A stretch of DNA of 11,886 bases from Patulibacter sp050252545 (lineage in GTDB: Bacteria; Actinomycetota; Thermoleophilia; Solirubrobacterales; Solirubrobacteraceae). Shown one piece after another: positions 1-5,108 of the stretch. Numbering within the stretch: the first letter of the stretch is position 1; the number at the start of each line of letters is the position of its first letter. The notes beneath the pieces were generated by a model. That model was not told the DNA's origin and did not search any database. It saw nothing but the letters and a program-made list of their open reading frames with translations. The DNA lies in the NCBI GenBank assembly GCA_050252545.1, contig JBFWKS010000117.1:1-11886 (forward strand), read 5' to 3'. A program made the translations under genes and the position numbers.

Positions 1-368
1 ATGCCGATGTCGCGCGACCTGGTCGTGGGGGAGCGGACCTCGACGACCTGGTCGCCGAGCGGCAGCGACCGGCGCTCCTCGGCGCGATTGTCGCGGCCGG
101 CCGCGAACCACTGCAGGTCGGGACGCAGGACGGTGCGGTCGTTCAGTCCGGTGTCGCCGTCGAGGACGAGGAAACCGCGGCCGGTGCCGCCGTGGCACCA
201 CTGCTGCAGCCGGTAGTACAGGGCGCCGACGGCGAGCTGGTGGTCCAGGCCGGGCCCGTGCACGACGACCAGCTCACCGTCGATCAGCTCGCGCCGCGTG
301 AGCTCGGGGCGCGGCAGGTCGAGGAACTCGTCCGCCGTCAGCGGCCGGTCGGAGGTCGACGCCGTCAT
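1..368 (-). CDS. Uma2 family (DUF820) endonuclease, C-terminus cut off by window edge
   Basis: Reading the complement leftwards from an ATG at 368 gives 122 residues with no stop before position 1. Seen: an N-terminal TADEFLDLPRPE segment (residues 11-22), RRELIDGELVVV (25-36), a RPDLQWFAAGR block (82-92) with Asp84, and VVEVRSPTTRSRD (108-120) with Glu110. This order (EF-x-GELV, PD, EVxSPxT, D) is typical of the Uma2/DUF820 PD-(D/E)xK nuclease-like family. The conserved Lys and Tyr that normally follow SPxT lie outside the window. Members are common in many copies in cyanobacteria and actinobacteria, and their role is poorly known. An ATG at 377 is in frame, but 368 is preferred because it sits 7 bases after a -10 element (leaderless pattern). 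The gene is divergent from the SDR gene. The family call is from motif recognition. Confidence 0.8.
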   Translation of the reverse strand, partial: MTASTSDRPLTADEFLDLPRPELTRRELIDGELVVVHGPGLDHQLAVGALYYRLQQWCHGGTGRGFLVLDGDTGLNDRTVLRPDLQWFAAGRDNRAEERRSLPLGDQVVEVRSPTTRSRDIG

Positions 369-375
369 CGTGCCC

Positions 376-404
376 ATCGTAGGTCCGTTCGATCGAGGTG
401 TCCA
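376..404 (-). promoter_or_regulatory. Promoter of the Uma2 gene (leaderless type)
   Basis: On the minus strand TGGACA (404-399) is followed after exactly 17 bases by TACGAT (381-376). Seven bases later comes the ATG at 368. TGGACA matches the sigma-70-type TTGACA at 5 of 6 positions and TACGAT fits TANNNT. No Shine-Dalgarno sequence precedes 368, so a leaderless transcript is inferred. Confidence 0.55.
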
Positions 405-555
405 TCACACGGAACCACCCGCGGGCCGAGCGATTCTCGCCCCCCGGGTGGCGGCATCGGCCCTCGCGACCAGCGGCTGTCGCCTCGCGATCCATGCCGC
501 TGGCCGGGGTGCGGGCGGGCCCGAGCACGGCCGGGCGAGCCCGGACGGCCCGGCT

Positions 556-584
556 TCGACATTCCTACCGGCAGTAGGTATCGT
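556..584 (+). promoter_or_regulatory. Promoter of the SDR gene (leaderless type)
   Basis: TCGACA (556-561), a 17-base spacer and TATCGT (579-584) are followed 7 bases later by the ATG at 592. The -35 matches TTGACA at 5 of 6 positions and the -10 fits TANNNT. There is no purine-rich ribosome binding site before 592, so transcription probably starts at or next to the start codon. The spacer is almost filled by the palindrome at 561-581. Confidence 0.6.
561..581. promoter_or_regulatory. 21-bp palindromic operator candidate (TetR-like)
   Basis: The sequence is a dyad centred on 571: ATtCCTAC, then cGgCa, then GTAGGtAT. Of the ten base pairs, eight are complementary (mismatches at 563/579 and 569/573). 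It occupies the spacer between -35 and -10 and covers the first bases of the -10 element, so a bound dimer would block RNA polymerase. Size, symmetry and position suit a TetR-family repressor; two TetR genes lie at 7323-8601, but no second copy of this palindrome was noticed beside them. Which protein binds is unknown. Confidence 0.6.
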
Positions 585-591
585 GGTGGCC

Positions 592-1686
592 ATGGCCGAG
601 GATCGTCCGGACGGCGCCGAGCGCCGCACCATCGTCCACCGCGTGCGTCGCGCCGGAGACGATCTGCGCCACGGGATCGCCACCGCCGGATCGCGGACGC
701 CGGCGACGCCGCGCAGCGTCGTGCGGGGCCTGCGTGCCGGGTCGCTGGAGCGGGTCGTGCGGGGCAGGGTCGTGATGGTCACCGGTGCGTCGTCCGGGAT
801 CGGCGAGGCGACCGCGCTGCGGCTGGGTGAGGCGGGCGCGACGGTCATCCTCGTCGCGCGACGCCGGGACGAGCTGGAGGCGGTGCGCGACCGGATCGTC
901 GACGCCGGCGGTACGGCGATCGCTCACCCGTGCGACCTGACCGACTTCGACGCGATCGACGCGCTCGCCGACGCGGTGCTGGCCGAGCACGGCGTGGTCG
1001 ACGTCCTGGTCAACAACGCCGGCCGCTCGATCCGGCGACCGATCGCCAAGTCGTACGACCGCATGCACGACTTCGAGCGGACGATGCAGATCAACTACTA
1101 CGCGCCGGTCAAGCTCACCATGGCGCTGCTGCCCACGATGCGCCACCGCGGCCGCGGTCACGTCGTCAACGTCCTGTCCGAGGGGCTGCTGCTGCACACC
1201 CCCAAGTTCGCCGCCTACCTCGCATCCAAGGCGGCGCTCGACGAGTTCTCGCGCTGCGTCGCGGCCGAGGTCCGGGCGGATGGCGTGCGGTTCACCGGCG
1301 TCCACATGCCGCTGGTGCGCACGCCCATGATCGCCCCAACCGACGTGTACCGCAACGTGCCGGCGCTGCGTCCGCAGGAGGGTGCGGAGCTGATCCTGGA
1401 GGGCATCGTCACCCGCGCCTACGCGGTCACCCCGCGGACCGGCAACGGCCTGCGCGCCGCCCGCGCCGTGGCCCCCGAGCTGCTGGAGTCGGTCATCGCC
1501 CGCGTCGCCGGTCAGGGCCGGTTCGACCCCTCGCGCGTGTCGGGCGAGGCGACGCTGGAGGGCCTTGAGGCCAGTGGGGACGACGCCGAGGGCGCCGCGT
1601 CGACGGCGGGCGCCGACTCAGTGACCGACGTGGACCGGGCGACCGACGCCGGCCGCGCAGCGGGCGCGGACCGGTCTGCGGTCTGA
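592..1686 (+). CDS. Short-chain dehydrogenase/reductase, acyl-CoA reductase (Acr1/FAR C-domain) type
   Basis: 364 residues. A ~57-residue leader is followed by a Rossmann fold: cofactor motif TGASSGIG (64-71), NNAG (141-144), catalytic Ser196, Tyr209 and Lys213 (YLASK). The stretch NNAGRSIRRPIAKSYDRMHD with FERTMQINYY, and HMPLVRTPMIAPT (238-250), closely match, from memory, the SDR domain of Acinetobacter Acr1 and mycobacterial fatty acyl-CoA reductases, which reduce long-chain acyl-CoA with NADPH. The reaction here is inferred; no separate N-terminal Male-sterility domain is present. The C-terminal ~40 residues (325-364) are a low-complexity Ala/Asp/Gly tail. The ATG at 592 was chosen over an open frame reaching 298 because the palindrome and promoter lie directly before it. 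The gene stands alone and converges on a membrane-protein gene. Confidence 0.85.
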   Translation: MAEDRPDGAERRTIVHRVRRAGDDLRHGIATAGSRTPATPRSVVRGLRAGSLERVVRGRVVMVTGASSGIGEATALRLGEAGATVILVARRRDELEAVRDRIVDAGGTAIAHPCDLTDFDAIDALADAVLAEHGVVDVLVNNAGRSIRRPIAKSYDRMHDFERTMQINYYAPVKLTMALLPTMRHRGRGHVVNVLSEGLLLHTPKFAAYLASKAALDEFSRCVAAEVRADGVRFTGVHMPLVRTPMIAPTDVYRNVPALRPQEGAELILEGIVTRAYAVTPRTGNGLRAARAVAPELLESVIARVAGQGRFDPSRVSGEATLEGLEASGDDAEGAASTAGADSVTDVDRATDAGRAAGADRSAV

Positions 1687-1693
1687 CCCCGGA

Positions 1694-1727
1694 CTCCGGT
1701 GGCGGAGCGCGGAGCGGGCCGCCGCTC
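1694..1727. terminator. Possible bidirectional terminator hairpins between convergent genes
   Basis: Two small inverted repeats fill the 39-base gap between convergent genes: CTCCG/CGGAG (1694-1698, 1703-1707) and GAGCGG/CCGCTC (1712-1717, 1722-1727). The second overlaps the stop codon of the minus-strand gene. No T-run follows on either strand, so intrinsic termination is only a possibility; in such GC-rich DNA short stems also arise by chance. Confidence 0.25.
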
Positions 1728-2871
1728 AACCGTCGTCGGTCCCTGCGGCTGCGGCCGTGGCCGCGCCGCCGTCCGATGCTGCCCGCAGCTCCAGGTACTC
1801 GGCCCGCACGACGAACGTCTCGCGCATCTCGTCGGTCAGCTCCTCGAGGAACTCCTCGCGGTAGGCGGTGTCGGTCAGCACGCTGATGGCGAAGTAGAGC
1901 CCCGACAGAGCGCCGATCGCGGCGGCCACCCGCAGCAGCTCTTCGGTCAGGCGCACCGGCACGCTGGCGATCGTCGTGTCCAGGCCGAGGATCACGCGGC
2001 CGCCGCCCTCGGCCGTCCACGACTCGACGATCGCCTCGTCGATCGCCAGCATCCCGAACACGACGAAGAACCCCGCGATCGCGACGCTCACCACCAGCAC
2101 CTGCAGGCCGTGGCTGACGAGCAGCACCGTCGCGACGTTGAGCCGCTGCGACCGGCGCAGGGGAGGGGCGCCCGCCACCCGGGGATCCTCGGCCGCCCCG
2201 CGCTCCAGCTCGCGGACCTCGCGCGGCAGTCGTGCTGCGAGGAACGCCAGCGCCACCGCCGCGAGCAGCAGCCCGATCGCCAGCAGCGACCCGTCCGACA
2301 TCGGCGCGAACACCTGCCACATCTCGGCGTTGATGAACAGCACGATCGCGAACAGCAACAGCAATGGCACCGCCTTGGCCAGCAGCGCCACGGTCATCGC
2401 GAGCTGGCGCGCCAGGCGGCGTGTGGCCCACACCAGGATCGATCCGAGCGCCAGCCCGTAGCCGAGCGCGACGAGGCCGAGGATCACCACGTTGACCCCG
2501 GCGGTGACGAGCGCACTCGTCGTCTGGCCGTTGAAGATCAGCGGCAGCAGCGCGGGGACGACGACGAACCCGACGAGCTCCGGCCAGCCCAGATCCTCGG
2601 GCACCGCCAGGACCCGTCGGCCGCGGAGCCGGTTGATCGCCGCGACCGCCGCCAGGGCGAGCCCGACCGCGCCGGCGATCGCCGCGACGTTGGCGACCCA
2701 CGACCAGTCCACGTCGAGCGCCCCCAGCAGCTCGACCACGAACACGAGCGCCAGGAGCGGGAACGCCCGATTGAAGACGTCCTCGCGCGCGGAGTAGTCC
2801 TCGATCAGCAGTGGAAGGCCGGCCCGCCGGAAGCGCCGCTCGTGATCGTCGATCGGGTTCACCCTGGGCAT
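1726..2871 (-). CDS. Conserved multi-pass membrane protein of unknown function
   Basis: 381 residues starting MPRVNPIDDHERRFRRAGLP. The N-terminal ~35 residues are charged and cytosolic-looking. Hydrophobic segments are visible at about 36-52, 58-79, 98-115, 120-147, 161-181, 196-213, 246-276 and 311-332, so roughly eight or nine membrane passes, with a charged loop at 214-245 (LPREVRELERG) between two halves. The C-terminus (335-381) is acidic, has a coiled-coil look (EEFLEELTDEMRETF) and ends in an Ala/Gly/Asp tail. No transporter, ATPase or enzyme motif was recognised. I do not know the family's function; similar proteins starting NPI(D/E)DH-RRFRRAGLP occur, as I recall, as hypothetical proteins in actinobacteria. 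The ATG at 2871 is the natural start, just after a GGTGG. Possibly transcribed with the zinc-ribbon gene upstream, but 280 bases of repeats lie between them. Confidence 0.75.
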   Translation of the reverse strand: MPRVNPIDDHERRFRRAGLPLLIEDYSAREDVFNRAFPLLALVFVVELLGALDVDWSWVANVAAIAGAVGLALAAVAAINRLRGRRVLAVPEDLGWPELVGFVVVPALLPLIFNGQTTSALVTAGVNVVILGLVALGYGLALGSILVWATRRLARQLAMTVALLAKAVPLLLLFAIVLFINAEMWQVFAPMSDGSLLAIGLLLAAVALAFLAARLPREVRELERGAAEDPRVAGAPPLRRSQRLNVATVLLVSHGLQVLVVSVAIAGFFVVFGMLAIDEAIVESWTAEGGGRVILGLDTTIASVPVRLTEELLRVAAAIGALSGLYFAISVLTDTAYREEFLEELTDEMRETFVVRAEYLELRAASDGGAATAAAAGTDDG

Positions 2872-2936
2872 TCCACCCGGCTGACCGGACGACTGGGCCG
2901 TCCCCGGACGGTGTCGCGCGGCGGGTGGGCGGTGGG

Positions 2937-3154
2937 AGCGGGTCGCCTCGCCGTCGTGGGGCGATGGTCATCCGGCCCGCTGTCGGGGAAGCGGGATCGA
3001 TGCCGCCCGCCGCGTCGCGCGGCCGGTCCGGGCGGGACAGCGGCTCGCCTCACCGTCGTGGGGCGACGGTCAACCGACCCGCTGTCTCGCGCCGCCGCCG
3101 GGAGGCGAGAGCGGGTCGCGTCACCATCGCCGGACGACGGTCAGACGACCCGCT
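2937..3154. repeat. Three copies of a 45-bp double-stem palindromic intergenic repeat
   Basis: Copies lie at 2937-2981, 3039-3083 and 3110-3154, all exactly 45 bases without indels; copies 1 and 2 agree at 40 of 45 positions and copies 2 and 3 at 37. Each starts AGCGG(G/C)TCG and ends CG(A/G)CCCGCT or close to it, forming an outer stem of 9 pairs. Inside lies a second stem of 7 pairs (ACCGTCG/CGACGGT in copy 2) with a 5-base loop. Copy 3 begins inside the stop codon of the zinc-ribbon gene. The unit resembles REP-like or BIME elements. The remaining sequence from 2872 to 2936 holds a further CCGTCC/GGACGG stem and no gene. Confidence 0.7.
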
Positions 3155-3830
3155 ATCCGCGAAGGTGGCTCACGGTCGGCATCGGGGCGACGGCCACCGC
3201 ACCGAGGGCACCGGTCGTCACGTCGCAGGCGCGGTCGGGCAGCACGACCGCGGAGTCGCACCAGGGGCAGCGACGGTCGCCCGCGACGAGGACCTGCTCG
3301 GTGCAGGTGGGGCACCAGGAGCGCTCGATCGCGTGATCCTCGAGTGAGGCCGCATCGATGCCGGACCGCTCGGCGATCGAGGCGCAGACGTGGGTCACCC
3401 GGGCGCCGTTGCCCGCACGGCCGAGCGTGATCTGCTCGACGAAGCGGGCGCCGCGCGGCAGGTCGATGCCGAGCGTCGACGCCAACCGCTCGGGGCCCTG
3501 CTCGACCAGCAGCGCGGCCAGGCGCTCCTGCAGTGGACCGGCCAGCGGCACGTGCATCGCGGCGAAGCACTCGGGACCGTGGGTGACGATGTCCTCGACG
3601 CAGCCACGGTCGAGGAAGTGCGCGTGCTGACCGCGCGTGGTGCGCAGCGACGCGATCGCGCCGAGCCGGCGGCGGCAGAGCTGGTAGCGGCGGCACGTCG
3701 CGTCGACGCCGTACCTCGTGGCGTGGTCGCGCAGCAGCGTCGCGGTCGGGCGGATGTCCACCCGGTCGCGCGCGGGCGCGGTGGCGGCGGGAGCAGGGCG
3801 GGGTGACGGAGTGGTTGCGTCGTGGCGCAT
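3153..3830 (-). CDS. Unknown protein with C-terminal zinc ribbon
   Basis: 225 residues. An N-terminal Pro/Ala-rich stretch (1-25) is followed by an Arg- and His-rich, mostly helical-looking region (27-130) including RYQLCRRRLGAIASLR and HAHFLDRGCVEDIVTHGPECF, with no motif I can name. A C-terminal zinc ribbon is clear: CPTC (Cys173, Cys176), twelve residues on, CPWC (Cys188, Cys191). A nucleic-acid-binding or protein-interaction role is plausible but is inference. ATG at 3830 is preferred to a TTG at 3833 because GAGAGG lies 6 bases upstream of it. The stop (TAG, 3155-3153) is fused to the third copy of the intergenic repeat. The gene has its own promoter candidate (3894-3922) and is divergent from the acyltransferase operon. 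Confidence 0.65.
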   Translation of the reverse strand: MRHDATTPSPRPAPAATAPARDRVDIRPTATLLRDHATRYGVDATCRRYQLCRRRLGAIASLRTTRGQHAHFLDRGCVEDIVTHGPECFAAMHVPLAGPLQERLAALLVEQGPERLASTLGIDLPRGARFVEQITLGRAGNGARVTHVCASIAERSGIDAASLEDHAIERSWCPTCTEQVLVAGDRRCPWCDSAVVLPDRACDVTTGALGAVAVAPMPTVSHLRG

Positions 3831-3893
3831 CAAGGGCCTCTCGGGGCGGATGACCGACGGACCCGACGGCCGCCGTGACCGTTCTTCGGTCGC

Positions 3894-3922
3894 AGCATAC
3901 GTTGTAATCAGGGTGGCGTCGA
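3894..3922 (-). promoter_or_regulatory. Promoter candidate of the zinc-ribbon gene
   Basis: On the minus strand TCGACG (3922-3917), 17 bases, TATGCT (3899-3894). The spacer contains the AT-rich GATTACAACG, which stands out in this GC-rich region. The 5' leader would be about 57 bases and carries a GAGAGG ribosome binding site before the ATG at 3830. Confidence 0.45.
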
Positions 3923-3986
3923 GGGCGCCGGTGCGGGGCGTTCGCGCCCGTCGCCGCTGGACGGCCAGCTCGTCGCCGCAGGACGT

Positions 3987-4078
3987 TCACGCGCGCCGCC
4001 GCACGGCCCGCGCCCGCGCGGTCGCAAGGCCGTCACGCGCGCCGTCGCACGGCCCTCATGCGCGCCACCGCACGGCCC
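3987..4078. repeat. 23-bp tandem repeat, four units (one degenerate)
   Basis: Units at 3987-4009, 4033-4055 and 4056-4078 read TCAYGCGCGCC, RYC, GCACGGCCC. The block 4010-4032 between the first two is a degenerate unit matching at 17 of 23 positions, so the period is exactly 23 throughout. The array ends a few bases upstream of the acyltransferase promoter. It explains an upstream in-frame ATG (4058) that should not be taken as the gene start. The rest of the 3834-4150 gap holds the two divergent promoters and nothing else I can identify. Confidence 0.65.
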
Positions 4079-4084
4079 TCGCGC

Positions 4085-4127
4085 TCGACTCCCGCCCGCG
4101 CGAGGGGTAGATTCCCGGGCGCGCGGG
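4085..4127 (+). promoter_or_regulatory. Promoter of the acyltransferase-ligase operon, with dyad around the -10
   Basis: TCGACT (4085-4090), 17 bases, TAGATT (4108-4113), giving an expected start near 4120 and a leader of about 30 bases before the ATG at 4151. Perfect 8-base inverted arms CCCGCGCG (4095-4102) and CGCGCGGG (4120-4127) are symmetric about 4111 and bracket the -10, so they could be an operator. The arms are pure G/C and may be chance in this composition. Confidence 0.4.
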
Positions 4128-4150
4128 GTGCGTCCGCCGCGCCCGTCTGC

Positions 4151-5104
4151 ATGCCCGCCGCATCGTCCGCCGCCCACGAGACCCTCGTCACCGACGAACC
4201 CGACAACTCGCCCGTCCGCGCCGTCACCGACGGCATGGTCCGTCTGGCGTCGGTGCCCGGTGGCGTGGTCGCCGGCGCGCTGAACGTCGCCGGGTCGCTC
4301 GTGCGCCGGGCCCCGCGTCCCGCCGAGCCCGACGACCGCGACAGCCAGCTGCTGCGGGACGTGATGCCGCTCGGCTGGGTCGTCGCGAGCCTGTGGTTCC
4401 GCGCGGACGTCCGCGGGCTCCACCACATCCCGGACGGGCCGGTGCTGTTCGTCGGCAACCGCTCCGGCGGCAACGTCAACGCCGACGGCGGGGTCTTCAC
4501 CCTGGCGTTCGCCAGCTACTTCGGTCCCGAGCGGCCGTTCTTCGTGCAGCCCGCCAGCCCGCTCCCCGATCTGCGCGGCCTCGGCATCCTGCGACGGCTC
4601 GGGGCGCTGCCCGAGGGCCCGGCCGTCACCGCCGACGTGCTCAACAGCGGTGCCAGCGTCCTCGCCTACCCCGGCGGTCAGGACGAGGCGCACCGCCCGT
4701 CGCGCCACTCCGACCGCATCCAGCTCGGGGCCGACCCCGCGATCGTGCGGGTCGGGATCGAGGCCGGCGTGCCGATCGTGCCGGTCGTCGCGATCGGCGG
4801 GCAGGAGACGGCCCTCTTCCTGGGCCGCAGCCGTCGCGTGGTGCGTCGGCTGGGCCTCGAGCGGGTGACCGGGCGGCGCGTGCCGGTGTCGCTCGCCGCG
4901 CCGTGGGGGATCAACGTCGGTGACGCGCTGGGGCACGTACCACTCCCGGCCAAGCTGTCGGTGCAGGTGCTGCCGCCGGTCGACGTCCGTGCGCGCTTCG
5001 GTGACCGGCCCGACCCTGCGGCGGTGCACCGCCACGTCGCGGACCGGATGCAGGAGACGCTCACCGACATGCAACGCCGACGCCGCCTGCCCGTGGTGGG
5101 CTGA
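4151..5104 (+). CDS. Lysophospholipid acyltransferase family protein (LPLAT/DAGAT-like), active-site His replaced by Arg
   Basis: 317 residues. Family members transfer acyl groups from acyl-CoA (or ACP) to glycerolipid-type acceptors at the membrane. Seen in order: PVLFVGNRSGGNVNADGG (97-114), YFGPERPFFV (123-132), YPGGQDEAHRPS (173-184, the counterpart of the acceptor-phosphate/PEG motif), AGVPIVPVVAIGGQETALFL (205-224), PWGINVGDALGHVPLPAK (251-268) and C-terminal MQETL with RRLPVVG. This matches a mycobacterial-type acyltransferase family in which, from memory, the first motif reads NHSGGN; here codon CGC gives Arg104 where His is expected, one base from CAC. The ATG at 4151 is preferred over 4058, which lies in the tandem repeat. 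The stop is 4 bases before the ligase start, so the two genes form an operon. Confidence 0.82.
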   Translation: MPAASSAAHETLVTDEPDNSPVRAVTDGMVRLASVPGGVVAGALNVAGSLVRRAPRPAEPDDRDSQLLRDVMPLGWVVASLWFRADVRGLHHIPDGPVLFVGNRSGGNVNADGGVFTLAFASYFGPERPFFVQPASPLPDLRGLGILRRLGALPEGPAVTADVLNSGASVLAYPGGQDEAHRPSRHSDRIQLGADPAIVRVGIEAGVPIVPVVAIGGQETALFLGRSRRVVRRLGLERVTGRRVPVSLAAPWGINVGDALGHVPLPAKLSVQVLPPVDVRARFGDRPDPAAVHRHVADRMQETLTDMQRRRRLPVVG

Positions 5105-5108
5105 TCAC

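Noticed and set aside
298..591. Extension of the SDR frame upstream to 298
   Set aside because: It would cover the promoter and the 21-bp palindrome and overlap the divergent Uma2 gene; the residues are low-complexity and unlike SDR N-termini.
2937..3154. CRISPR array
   Set aside because: Repeats are 45 bases, imperfect, irregularly spaced (102 and 71 bases) and only three, with no cas gene; palindromic intergenic repeats explain them better.
1699..3336. Long plus-strand open frame opposite the membrane protein gene
   Set aside because: The translation is Gln/Arg/Asp-rich and repetitive, and the minus strand encodes a clear multi-pass membrane protein with better codon bias.
3908..5074. Minus-strand open frame opposite the acyltransferase
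   Set aside because: No recognisable domain; it crosses the tandem repeat and two promoters, and the plus strand holds the conserved acyltransferase motifs.
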